Assembly (NCBI GenBank): GCA_050084985.1
Contig: JBITNC010000002.1
Coordinates: 37,510,001 to 37,574,000, forward strand
Direction of reading: 5' to 3'
From: Nageia nagi
Lineage: Eukaryota > Pinophyta
Length of the DNA: 64,000 nucleotides
The notes under the pieces: model-generated
Databases searched by the model: none
Told to the model about the DNA's origin: nothing
Seen by the model: the letters and a program-made list of their open reading frames with translations, nothing else
Program-made: the position numbers and the translations under genes
Shown: positions 24,801-30,960 of the stretch, piece by piece
Numbering within the stretch: the first letter of the stretch is position 1
Layout of the letters: every line of letters begins with the position of its first letter

Positions 24801-27800
24801 AGGACCCCACATACCCCATGTTGGCTCATGAGACCTTACAGACCCCACGTCAGCCTAGAAGACCATTTGGACCCCACATTAGCCTTGAGGGCCTTTATGA
24901 TTGCCACATTGGCATGGTTGACTTGTTGACTCCAACGATGGCTTAGAAATGGCTTAGGGTGATAACGAGGCATGATCCGTGTACATGAGAGACTATATAT
25001 AGGGGATGAGGCCCCATTATGAGGCACCACTTATCATACACTTTCTATACTAGTCCCAATCAGGCAACAAAGTCTTAGCTGTGCTGAGCAACTATTCCTA
25101 GACGACATCTAGAGGAGTGGTAGGGTTGGGAACCTGACATTCTACGGCTTAGGTGGGTCACCTAGCCCATTCGGTGGAATTCCAAGGAAGAACTTCTACT
25201 TTCATTGGTCGCTAGGTTTCGAGGAGACTCCTTCGCATGAGGGGATTCGGATATCTGAGGGAATCAATCTAATCCTATGGTTCAGATCTGTATAGAGGGT
25301 TTGGAACCCTAGTTTGGTATCTTTATTTGTATCTCATAGCCATACAGGCATTTAATTATGTTTTGTATATCATTGTGTTCCATTGTATGCATGCGTTGGC
25401 CCTTGTGGCATTGTGTTGTTATACCATTGTATGTTCCATGCATTGTGATATATTGGTGTTGGAAGCTTCATACTTGTGTTGTATTGCTTTGTATACCCAT
25501 CGTTGACATTCTTGTGTTGTGCAATTGCATTGTGGAGCAATCATAGGGTTTGCATAGTGTTGGAGAAGCCCTAGGGGCGGATGTCAGCATTGTGTGGCTA
25601 TCATTTGGTGTTGTGTGAGGTGCAAGGGCTTGGGAGACCCACGTTGATATTGTGGAGTTGTGTGCCCTAGAGGGCAATTGTTGGGGTTGTGATTACATTG
25701 TGGTGTGGCCGTTTGGTGTTTGAGGGTTGCAGAAACCCTAGTGTTGATTGTTTTTGATTGAGGATAGTTTTGGATCATCACATATCCTAAATCTAAAATT
25801 GCATTGCCTAGTAACTCGAAGTTCTATATCGTTTTGCAACCAACCAAGGTGCTATGGATATGAGGGTGGCATGGTAGTTAAACAAAGTTGTCAAATAGTG
25901 TCACAAGAAATCATATACATTTTTTCCCTCATATATAGGCATATCACATATCAACCACATAATGTACCCTTCTAAGGCTTAAGCTAAACATGCACAATTA
26001 TTCAACACAATTCCACATTTATTCACAAGTTAGGGCACAATTGTAAATGTTCAACAATCATCAATAATGCTCTCAAGACTGAATTATAATAATTGTAACT
26101 AGATCTAATATATAGCAATGATGAAGCTTATACAACATGCAAAACCAACCAAACTAGGGCATAATTGCATATCTGTAACATAACAATAATATGCCACCAA
26201 AACACTCTAATCCCTATGCATTTCCATGCACAACAAATAATAACAGTACAACAGTAATAGAAGAATATCCATTCACATTTCAAGGGCAATATGAAAGCCA
26301 AATATCATGAATAATAACCAAGAATAAGTATAGGGTTGTAACAAGCCTATACCAAGTTCTAAGGCATCTTCCAAGTCTTCAAGAATGCACAATGAAGACT
26401 TCCAAAGGCTAGCACAAGATCCCCAATAGCTAGAATGGCTAGCACAAGTCTCAAGATGGCTCCCAATATCTAGCGCTAAGGATAGGATGTCTTCCAAGGT
26501 TAGCATAAACTCTCCAAGTGAATGTGATTGTGAATATGCCATTTATAGGCTAGAGAACAGCCCTAGTCCTTAGAAGGAAGAGAGGGGAGCAGCCCCAAGT
26601 CCAAGATGATCCAAGATCAAATGCAAAATTACGATGTCTTCAAATGAGGTTCTCACTTCCCTTTAATAATGAGCTAGGAGAAGTCCAATTTTAATTTGTG
26701 GTTGTGGTTGGCTGACCCAACCTAGAAATATAAATAACTCTTAATTGACAAATGACTTCTCCTAAGTTAGACGTTGGGCTATTAAGGAATAATTTATTTC
26801 CTTATTACAAAACATGGCCCACTTTTATTATAAAACAACAAAGATTCATAATCTAAATAGAATTCACTCCTAATACCCTTCATAGAGCCAGACCATTAAT
26901 TTTAAGTGTCACAAATAACACTAAATATAATATTAATAAAGTGGATCCTGCACTTGTGATAGTAGAAACAAAGGCGAATCTTCAAAAGTCCATATCTCCT
27001 TTGTTTCTTGGTGGAACCATGTTGTGTGATCTGTCAAAACGATTGACATGAGTTTCTCTATCCATTTCAGAAGACAAATTGGCGATCCATGTATTATGGT
27101 GAAAGTTATACCCTTTATAAGATCCCTCAAAATTGGAGACATTACAAACCACTCCTCAACATCAAATATATATAATGCTATTATTGGTAGATATGTGCAA
27201 CACTAAATGAGAAAAGAGATACAGCAAAGAATCTTTAATATCAAAGACAAATGAAAAGACTTTTGCTCTCCATTTTCGTATGTTTCACGTATCTAAAAAG
27301 TATTGTGAATATTTTGTTTTATATATATGAAGAAGATGCAAATATTTTTGCTGCTTGTATAAAGCACTGTCTTAAACAATAGTAGCTACAAACTGGTTAT
27401 AGGTACAAGCACTCCAAATGTGTCAAAAACAGTTGACGGGGGTGCAGGTAGATTTCACAAATTCAATAAATTGTCCTGAATATATAGTCATCTCTGCATT
27501 AGGTAAATAATGCTACAATAGACTTGAACATGTGGCTTCATCAACAAAATATACAATAAATTCCATGAAAAGCATGCAATAAATTGGAAAACAATTACTT
27601 CTGAACATAAAGTGGAATTTTAAGATGCAAAATAATTGTAGAAATAATATTTTTTAACATAAAGATATCTCATATTTCAGGTAATAGTTGTGTGTAACAC
27701 AACGAAAATTTTCATTACACACTCGTGGAAACATTTTTCTGTACTTTCATGCAACTGGAAATCATGATATTCTGCATAGATTGAAGCTGAAACTTAAGCT

Positions 27801-28990
27801 GCACATAAAAGTTTGATATCCACTCATCCTTGTTTGATTTTAAATTCCAATACTCAAAGCCTTGAATAATTTGTGCACATGCATAAAATAAATAATGAAA
27901 TTATAGAATTGAACAACATATAAAATGCATATATGACACATTTTCCAGGATGTGAAATGAATGTAACCTGATGTCTACTGATGTCTCCTGAAGTTTCCAA
28001 AGAGATGCCCGCATGTTTACATGCTGTAAATCCTTTATGTTTTTAGTTTGTTCAACTTATCATGCTAGTGTTTTGAAGAAAGTATCACTTTTGACTTCCA
28101 AACAATGAATTATTCCCAGATAACACTAAAGCAAGAGCCTGCCTTTCATTTGCAAACATTTTTTGTTACTACTATAGTAGGCTCTGCTATGTGATGTTGA
28201 ATTTATGAAAAATGACTCAAAAAGGAACTATCAAATGATTGAATGAAACTCAATTGTCCTAGCAAACACATATAATGCTTTAGTTCAGTCCCAGTGATCA
28301 CCTTTGTTACTTTATTCATTTTGAAGTTCTAGTTGGAGTTACTATTGTTTTCACGGTATTTTATTTGAATGCAATACAAAGTTGGCCAAGAAAATATATA
28401 ACTTTCAATCTCGTGTATGCACTGTGATTGCACAGTATGGCCTCTGACAGGTCTGGGTATTGAACCTAAGTTTAGCATGCCCACTACAGTGAAGGTGAAA
28501 GAAGTTATAATTATAAATGGATTCATAGGGAATGTTCTTTCAGACTACTTCTGGTATGAACCTACTGAATACTTCGTTCATTGTTGCTTTCAAAATCAAA
28601 TTACATATAAACATATAAAAAGTCTTCATTTATCTGGCCACATCTGCAGGGCATTGTCTGTGATATGGACAACACCTTTAGTGGCCACTTTGGGCATGTC
28701 TCTTACTATACCCTTAGCAATGATGGCTGATATGGTAATCCATGGTCGTCAATATTCAGTGCTCTATGTTCTTGGTTCAGCACAGGTATGTAGTAGTACT
28801 CAATTAAATGTACTGTAAAAGTTCTCACAAAGGTCAGGATATGCACTTAGAGGTTAAGTGGATGGTATTTAATAAGGTACAACTTTCTGGGCATCAATTA
28901 ATTTTGTTTTTGCAGGTTTTTGCAGGATTTGTGGTTGCAAATATTTCCGACCATTGCACCCAAAAGATGGGTTTATACTTTATAGCATAA
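3068..28990 (+). CDS. EamA/SLC35F-type drug/metabolite transporter, C-terminal 239 aa, six exons (5' partial)
   Basis: Exons are 3068-3285, 3542-3612, 3757-3858, 28436-28553, 28650-28785 and 28916-28990, all with GT donors and AG acceptors. The 720 nt join in phase without a stop and end in TAA. The product resembles the plant SLC35F/EamA-like family (as I recall it, Arabidopsis At4g32140). These are polytopic membrane proteins of the drug/metabolite transporter superfamily with uncertain substrate. Hallmarks are [18 protein letters not shown] and [12 protein letters not shown] (exon 1), [15 protein letters not shown] (exon 2), [13 protein letters not shown] (exon 3), GLGIEPKFS and GNVLSDYFW (exon 4), [18 protein letters not shown] (exon 5) and [12 protein letters not shown] (exon 6). 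Several hydrophobic segments fit membrane helices. The N-terminal half must lie upstream of base 1. Intact frame and splice sites suggest a live gene despite the 24.6-kb intron. Confidence 0.88.
4333..4622. repeat. Tandem duplication, two copies of about 146 bp
   Basis: The segment from about 4333 (GATGTATAGCATGAATGG) recurs from about 4479 (GATGTATAGAATGAAGGG). Both contain CCAATTCAT, TTTTTAGTTTCA, CAAG.TTAATT and AATGTTG.GTCCA in the same order. The copies differ by substitutions and small indels, so the duplication is older than the one at 2356. It lies in intron sequence. Confidence 0.85.
5110..5561 (-). pseudogene. Ty3/gypsy pol fragment (linker and start of RT), degenerate
   Basis: Read on the minus strand, the stretch contains [14 protein letters not shown], the usual element-internal linker before reverse transcriptase. 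After frameshifts it contains [13 protein letters not shown], matching the RT opening VLVRKKDGSWRFC of plant gypsy elements. The catalytic FDD region is absent. Several stops and frame changes make it clearly dead. Gypsy-1 integrated at its right edge (TSD TATCC at 5562-5566). Its continuation beyond 25787 could not be followed with confidence. Confidence 0.6.
5567..6838 (+). repeat. Gypsy-1 5' LTR (1272 bp)
   Basis: Bounded by TGTGACGTCCC and ATCATCACA and directly followed by AG and the PBS. A TATA box (CTATATATAGGGG) at about 6058 is the likely promoter core. It aligns over its whole length with 24499-25782. Confidence 0.9.
6841..6852 (+). other. Gypsy-1 primer binding site
   Basis: TGGTATCAGAGC lies two bases after the 5' LTR. 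It is the usual complement to the 3' end of plant initiator-Met tRNA. It is not a tRNA gene. Confidence 0.85.
6923..8140 (+). pseudogene. Gypsy-1 gag, 5' part (broken)
   Basis: An ATG at 6923 opens a charged N-terminus ([18 protein letters not shown]) broken by several TAG stops. Further on, 7975-8090 encodes the conserved start of the Retrotrans_gag domain ([19 protein letters not shown], then a stretch with EEEAINFAS). After a one-base shift [11 protein letters not shown] follows. The insertion of gypsy-2 at 8141 splits the domain, and the remainder resumes at 22872. No intact gag can be made. Confidence 0.7.
8141..8715 (-). repeat. Gypsy-2 3' LTR (575 bp)
   Basis: Bounded by TGTGAATTTAGC and GGTACATCA on the plus strand. 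It is followed on the right by TTCTCCTCTAG (8716-8726), which on the minus strand is the polypurine tract CTAGAGGAGAA just before the LTR. It aligns end to end with 22304-22871. Confidence 0.88.
8720..9500 (-). pseudogene. Gypsy-2 integrase C-terminus and chromodomain
   Basis: On the minus strand 9500-9144 encodes an integrase C-terminal part with [39 protein letters not shown] and MVMVHLRKE. It continues through a frameshift into [34 protein letters not shown] and finally [17 protein letters not shown]. The last is a chromodomain-like segment ending close to the purine tract at 8726. Chromodomains on chromoviral integrases are known to guide insertion toward modified chromatin. One stop replaces the Lys/Arg position inside the chromodomain. 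Confidence 0.75.
9501..10583 (-). pseudogene. Gypsy-2 integrase core and distal RNase H half
   Basis: Minus strand 10029-9670 encodes an integrase zinc/HHCC region and start of the catalytic core: [52 protein letters not shown] and [10 protein letters not shown] (first catalytic Asp in SMDFV). Minus strand 10583-10348 encodes RNase H residues [34 protein letters not shown] and [15 protein letters not shown]. It begins exactly where copia-1 is inserted, and the proximal half resumes at 19462. Several frames are needed to read through. Confidence 0.75.
10579..10583. repeat. Copia-1 left target-site duplication AAATA
   Basis: AAATA directly precedes the TGTTAGAATT terminus of copia-1 and is repeated at 19462-19466 after the CCTTCA terminus. 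The duplicated bases lie in the gypsy-2 RNase H sequence. Confidence 0.92.
10584..11066 (+). repeat. Copia-1 5' LTR (483 bp) with TATA box
   Basis: Starts TGTTAGAATTTG and ends AAATCCTTCA. A TATA box TATAAATA is at 10807-10814, followed by a pyrimidine-rich stretch typical of the transcription start zone. A short palindromic segment (CTTAAGGGTATG/ATACCTTAAGG) lies near its start. Confidence 0.95.
11069..11080 (+). other. Copia-1 primer binding site
   Basis: TGGTATCAGAGC, three bases after the LTR, complementary to plant initiator-Met tRNA 3' end. Confidence 0.9.
11085..11200 (+). repeat. Imperfect short tandem repeat in the copia-1 leader
   Basis: Six or so units built on TGGTGTAGAAGCTCTTCTTC / TTGTGGAAGCTCT follow one another right after the PBS. 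The same kind of sequence, shorter, occurs next to the PBS of copia-2 (around 42000-42058, minus strand). It is therefore part of the family's leader. Confidence 0.8.
11740..12356 (+). pseudogene. Captured fragment of a plant WD40-repeat protein gene (N-terminal region) in copia-1 leader
   Basis: From ATG 12022 the frame reads MS, stop, then [20 protein letters not shown], an acidic stretch, [31 protein letters not shown], stop, [17 protein letters not shown]. The block [15 protein letters not shown] followed by REKYR.TRLQQYKNYEN is, to my knowledge, the N-terminal signature of a conserved plant WD40 protein family (Arabidopsis At1g36070/At1g78070 type). The two TAG stops stand where Tyr/Gln/His and Gln codons would be expected. 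Sequence just before the ATG (about 11740-12021) is unlike retrotransposon leader and may be the host gene's 5' UTR. No WD40 repeats are present. Nothing suggests the element uses it as protein. Confidence 0.7.
12375..12850 (+). pseudogene. PPR-like gene fragment, frameshifted, in copia-1 leader
   Basis: Four successive stretches in changing frames resemble the pentatricopeptide repeat pattern AMI.GYAQNG...[15 protein letters not shown] near 12475, [11 protein letters not shown] near 12575, [10 protein letters not shown] near 12690, and [15 protein letters not shown] near 12755. Spacings of about 70-125 bp are uneven, as expected after indels in PPR units of about 105 bp. No open frame survives. 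An alternative is chance similarity in a low-constraint sequence. The stretch is richer in GC than the leader around it, which supports a foreign origin. Confidence 0.35.
12851..13100. other. GC-rich, pyrimidine-rich patch in the copia-1 leader, origin unknown
   Basis: A stretch rich in CCTCC, CCACC and GCCTCC words stands out against the AT-rich leader on its right (13100-14270). No protein domain recognised in any frame. Because it abuts the WD40- and PPR-like fragments, it may be the rest of the same captured cargo. Confidence 0.5.
13101..14346 (+). other. Copia-1 leader, distal part
   Basis: AT-rich untranslated sequence with many TTTAAGT, TAAGCATGC and ATGCAT words. It is matched in order by the minus-strand leader of copia-2 (about 39290-41040), so it belongs to the family rather than to the cargo. 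No coding frame supported. Confidence 0.6.
14347..15309 (+). CDS. Copia-1 gag (capsid and zinc knuckle)
   Basis: I place the start at ATG 14347 ([16 protein letters not shown]), the usual opening of plant copia gag, although the frame is open from an ATG at 14275. The capsid region ([18 protein letters not shown], then [36 protein letters not shown]) matches UBN2/copia-type gag. Next come a basic linker and a CCHC zinc knuckle [14 protein letters not shown]. About 320 residues, normal length for gag. The frame stops at 15307-15309, and the protease frame overlaps it in another phase. In most copia elements gag and pol are one frame, so this is probably a frameshift mutation. Confidence 0.85.
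   Translation: MVETFVPKHIFDGSNFGIWEPRMKAELQARKLWQTVTEDLVAPTDEKALEVYNSKNELATSMIYRAVSDDVLLMISSSTSAKEAWDRLKKIYLGSKFSRRFTILQKLLQYRQSEDESASIYLNKIIDLRTQLVGCGCNWINDEFMVFIILQSLTTKFSNFVTVMKTRLDDEEDVISLDNLSRLLLKHEETLNKKMLNLSPKDNSIALGATKTPFKKKFKHYKFKDNKSSSTFRKYDKKGNNNGNYRKRNDKARSSNPTPQEKFDGNCNFCGIFGHKEYDCRKKKFAQKDKGNANVRNFNNRKKNKHTTTVAYYSMTNYFK
15302..18154 (+). pseudogene. Copia-1 pol: protease, integrase, RT, RNase H (two stops, one deletion)
   Basis: One frame holds the protease start [14 protein letters not shown] (catalytic DSG at 15320), integrase zinc region [12 protein letters not shown]...CERC, and integrase core with [17 protein letters not shown] and GVAERKNRT (D, D, E). The RT has [23 protein letters not shown] and the catalytic YVDDLLI. 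RNase H has [19 protein letters not shown] and SDNQSAI. Breaks are TGA at 16853 in place of the Trp of NKWIYK, TGA at 17552 where Arg is expected (CGA to TGA), and a deletion joining SDIL to QLIGSLLYL near 17478. The deletion is 36 codons by comparison with copia-2. It cannot produce full-length pol. Confidence 0.9.
18130..18148 (+). other. First polypurine tract of copia-1, at the end of pol
   Basis: CAAGGGGGAGTGAAG overlaps the last pol codons. It resembles the true tract (AAGGGGGAG at 18970-18978) that precedes the 3' LTR. Copia-2 has the same two-tract layout (35349 and 34631, minus strand). Confidence 0.65.
18198..18491 (+). repeat. Array of five hairpin-forming repeats in copia-1 3' UTR
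   Basis: Five units, at about 18211-18254, 18285-18326, 18332-18377, 18400-18442 and 18449-18491, follow TATACCTCCGTGGTAAGTTT, GCTCTGCGTGA, then (C/G)AAACTTGTTGTACA. In each unit AAGTTTG and CAAACTT can pair around a 10-base loop. Substitutions in one arm are sometimes matched in the other: unit 4 reads AAGTTCG with GGAACTT. Similar units occur on the minus strand in copia-2 at about 35100-35280. Confidence 0.8.
18970..18978 (+). other. Copia-1 polypurine tract
   Basis: AAGGGGGAG directly before the TG of the 3' LTR, the normal plus-strand priming site. Confidence 0.9.
18979..19461 (+). repeat. Copia-1 3' LTR (483 bp)
   Basis: Differs from the 5' LTR at six positions by eye, all substitutions and five of them transitions, with no indels. 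The AAATA target duplication follows at 19462-19466. Confidence 0.95.
19467..20361 (-). pseudogene. Gypsy-2 reverse transcriptase and proximal RNase H
   Basis: Minus strand 20361-20056 gives [37 protein letters not shown] and [18 protein letters not shown], the RT opening. 20001-19672 gives [20 protein letters not shown], then [14 protein letters not shown] with the catalytic YFDD, and [10 protein letters not shown]. Further left, [17 protein letters not shown] and the start of RNase H run to the copia-1 insertion. A 61-bp tandem duplication (20027-20148) inside RT inserts 20 residues plus a frameshift just before KIDLRSGYY. This element could not make RT. Confidence 0.85.
20027..20148. repeat. 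61-bp tandem duplication inside gypsy-2 RT
   Basis: 20027-20087 and 20088-20148 are the same sequence with two substitutions (TTCTCGAATT/TTCGCGAATT and ACTCCGCAG/ACTTCGCAG). 61 is not a multiple of three, so the duplication shifts the frame. Confidence 0.95.
20500..22260 (-). pseudogene. Gypsy-2 gag and protease
   Basis: From right to left on the minus strand: gag N-terminus (22136-21921), a Retrotrans_gag segment ([29 protein letters not shown]), [20 protein letters not shown], a basic glycine-rich linker, and a zinc knuckle [14 protein letters not shown]. The last Cys of the CCHC box has become Tyr. The frame then continues into a chromoviral aspartic protease ([13 protein letters not shown] in place of [41 protein letters not shown]). 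The 21405-20500 frame is open for 301 codons, but gag needs several frame changes. Confidence 0.8.
22287..22298 (-). other. Gypsy-2 primer binding site
   Basis: GCTCTGATACCA on the plus strand is TGGTATCAGAGC on the minus strand, next to the 5' LTR. This fixes the element's orientation. Confidence 0.85.
22304..22871 (-). repeat. Gypsy-2 5' LTR (568 bp)
   Basis: Same ends as 8141-8715 (TGTGAATT and GTACATCA, plus strand), with scattered substitutions and small indels. Gypsy-1 gag resumes immediately after it. Confidence 0.88.
22872..23465 (+). pseudogene. Gypsy-1 gag, 3' part with zinc knuckle
   Basis: Resumes the gag domain with [20 protein letters not shown], a TGA, then [33 protein letters not shown] and [20 protein letters not shown]. 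The nucleocapsid box [13 protein letters not shown] is an atypical C-x2-C-x7-H-C spacing, also seen in gypsy-3 (CFNCKQPWTLGHHC). A TAG at 23198 separates capsid and nucleocapsid parts. This shared knuckle form groups gypsy-1 with gypsy-3. Confidence 0.75.
23466..24498 (+). pseudogene. Gypsy-1 protease and short remnant tail
   Basis: A pepsin-like retroviral protease is visible: [20 protein letters not shown], with DPGAS at 23578 in place of DSGAT, and later [16 protein letters not shown] and YTLQGL. Two TAG codons interrupt it. From about 24000 to 24498 no RT, RNase H or integrase motif could be recognised in any frame. The last bases before the LTR contain an LLKGKQF motif, found again in gypsy-3 just before its LTR, and a purine tract at about 24487-24496. 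The pol region was therefore lost or never present. Confidence 0.7.
24499..25782 (+). repeat. Gypsy-1 3' LTR (1284 bp)
   Basis: Starts TGTGATGTCCCATCTGA and ends GGATCATCACA, followed by target duplication TATCC. Differs from the 5' LTR by many substitutions and several indels (for example an added stretch near 25220). Confidence 0.9.
25788..27152 (-). repeat. LTR-like remnant of an older gypsy element (minus strand)
   Basis: On the minus strand GAGGAGTGGTT followed by TGTAATGTCTCC near 27152 looks like a purine tract plus the TGTAATGTC start shared with gypsy-3 LTRs. A TATA-like GCCTATAAATGG lies near 26545 (minus). The left end cannot be fixed. It may belong to the same old element as the RT fragment at 5110-5561, into which gypsy-1 inserted, but orientation and distance do not settle this. 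Confidence 0.35.
27165..28435. other. Rest of the large intron, no gene seen
   Basis: AT-rich sequence without recognisable coding, transposon or RNA features up to the acceptor of exon D. Numerous T-rich stretches in the last 100 bases fit plant intron composition. Confidence 0.5.
28436..28990 (+). other. Transporter gene, 3' exon cluster (exons D-F) and stop
   Basis: Exon D 28436-28553 ([12 protein letters not shown] to SDYF, ends TG|GTATG). Exon E 28650-28785 ([19 protein letters not shown] to GSAQ, ends CAG|GTATG). Exon F 28916-28990 ([14 protein letters not shown] to TAA). Introns of 96 and 130 bp are of normal size, in contrast with the 24.6-kb one before exon D. The C-terminal tail is slightly longer than in the Arabidopsis protein as I recall it. 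Confidence 0.88.
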
Positions 28991-30029
28991 TAATGTTTGT
29001 TGAAATATAAATTTTGATCTTAGATTGGTAGGTGTACAACTTGTAATGATGGTAGTTTGTTTGTATCAGGGGGAAGATGGTGCCTACTTATTTCTTTAGG
29101 GATGAACATTTCCAAATGGATTGCAAGGGGTATTGGACCTCTTGAAGTGCCTGAGTTTAATAGTAAATCCATGCGTGACATTTGTGAAGTTTCTAGATTT
29201 ATATACGAAGTTCTTAGGAGGTACAATATATATTAACATTATGCATAGATAACATGTTTTACACAATAATGATGATCTCTCTTAGGAATTCAGTACATAA
29301 TTTGTGCTGTAATCGCGACAGTGCTTCATATTTGTCGAAATCATGTGGGAACTGTCAACTTTCTAACATTTTCAAATGGTATTTACGTTCACCTTCTGAA
29401 CTTCAAATTATATAGGAATGTTAAAAGTTGGTCTTTACATTAATATTTTGATCTTAGCAAAAAGTTTTGGTGATGCATTTATCAAAGTAGCATATGATTG
29501 ACCATTTTTATGGTGTCTCTAATAAATTTGTTATCTATCAGGATTTCCTATTGCCAATGCCATATGTTATTTACAACTTTATTTGTTGTTTATATTTTAT
29601 AATACTTGGCAAGCTTTCATGCTGTAAATGCACTGATTATGTTCAGTTTTTAGTCAGGACCACCTTGAAATGGCTTTAAAACTCTAAGTACTCTCTTTTC
29701 AAATCAAAATCACAGTTCTCACTTGGCATTGATTGGCATGAAGTAAGGGAAATGGGTTTATAAATTAAAAAACATTCTCTTTTAAATTCTTAAGACCCAA
29801 GATTCCTACTCGCATTGATTTGGCATGGAGAGTGAGTATGAAAAACCACTGCCCATTTTGGTGACAATCCAAGGTGTGGAAGGTGAATAAATTAAAAGAT
29901 CAGCTTGTAAAGAGACCTGATCAAGGTGTAGCTTTACTTCCAAATGTACTATTAGATACGAACCCATCAGATGGATGACAATTTGGAGACCTGATCAAGG
30001 TGTTCATTTTGAATTAACATTTCATAATT
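28991..30029. other. 3' flank of the transporter gene
   Basis: No further coding exon recognised. The first few hundred bases may be the 3' UTR. No clear polyadenylation signal stands out. Short open frames here lack recognisable domains. Confidence 0.4.
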
Positions 30030-30960
30030 ATGTTTGTTTGGTTATTTTAAATATATTTATTTTAGTGTTTTATTTGATTTATAGAAAATATTAATTTTAA
30101 ATTTATTTGGTATCATTTTTTAAAATTAATTTAAGTAATATTTTCTAATTTCACATATACATTGATTTAGCTGCTCTTATTTAGGTGAATTCAAAATTAA
30201 ACATTTACAAATTTATATAAAGCAAAGAGCAAAGTTCATATAATATAGGTATACAGGGATATTTTAGTACTCTAATATTAATACTTATTAGAAAATTGAT
30301 CAACATTTTTCCAGGTTTTCTTCAAATCATATTCATAGGTGTTGAGTTTTTCTTCAAATTATATTCGTAGGTACCATGATAGAATTTTGCAAAAAAAAAA
30401 TTAAAATTAAATCATAGATCATAAAACATATCAACTAGTCAAAGGTTGTTTCATATTAGAATAATGTCAAAATTATGTCATAAGCATTGTTGCATTTTAG
30501 ACCTTAGTTTTAAAATGCTAGTATTTTGGTACCTCATCCTCAAAATATGGTCAATTTGGTCCTTGACCTAGATCAACTCTAAAACAGTCTTAAGAGTATT
30601 TCAATCTAGCATGTATGAATCAATTGTATATTCATTCTGAAATGTCAAGATTCATCTTCCAAGAACACAAGTTGACAACAACAAGTTGATTGTTAACTTA
30701 CCTTTGATACCTTATTTTTAAATAAGTCTTTTCTACATCTTCTCATGTAAATACTGCATGAATCTAGTTTCTAAATCTTTATATTGCATTTAGTTAAATT
30801 TTTATTTCATAGATAACTAATTGTAATGTTCTAATACATTGTTTTCTTTTCTACATCAACTATTTGGTCAACTTGACTCTATGTTTTACTTTTTATGTTT
30901 TTTTTTCCAATACTTTATGTTTTTCATTTTAATACTTTGTGTTTTTTGAAACCTTAAATT
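30030..30960 (+). repeat. Dispersed AT-rich repeat, copy R1
   Basis: Landmarks in order: GGTTATTTTAAATATATTTA, TTTTATTTGATTTATA, TTAGGTGAATTCAAAAT, TTCTTCAAATCATATTCATA, GGTACC, GGTACCTCATCCTCAAAATA, CAATTTGGTCCTTGACCTAG, AATAAGTCTTTTCTACATCT and TACATTG.TTTCTTTTCTA. The same landmarks in the same order occur in R2 (47155-49140) and R3 (49470-50300). No long open frame. The nature of the element is unknown. Confidence 0.75.

Larger units (their letters stand above)
5567..25782 (+). mobile_element. Gypsy-1: Ty3/gypsy-type LTR element with gag and protease only, interrupted by gypsy-2
   Basis: LTRs lie at 5567-6838 and 24499-25782. Both begin TGTGA(C/T)GTCCCATCTGA and end ATCATCACA. The target duplication TATCC flanks the element (5562-5566 and 25783-25787). 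A tRNA-iMet-type PBS follows the 5' LTR and a purine tract precedes the 3' LTR. The internal region carries a decayed gag (6923-8140 and 22872-23465) and a protease (about 23470-24005). No RT, RNase H or integrase could be recognised in the 1.6 kb right of the gypsy-2 insertion. It therefore looks like a non-autonomous gag-protease element. Indels and substitutions between LTRs indicate an old insertion. Confidence 0.88.
3859..28435 (+). other. 24.6-kb intron of the transporter gene, filled by nested retrotransposons
   Basis: The donor is at 3859 (GTGAG) and the acceptor ends at 28435 (TTGCACAG). Joining exon C to exon D gives an uninterrupted [11 protein letters not shown], as expected in the family. 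The intron holds an old minus-strand gypsy fragment, gypsy-1 with gypsy-2 and copia-1 nested inside, and an LTR-like remnant at about 25800-27152. Stretches 3859-5109 and 27165-28435 show no gene. Confidence 0.85.
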
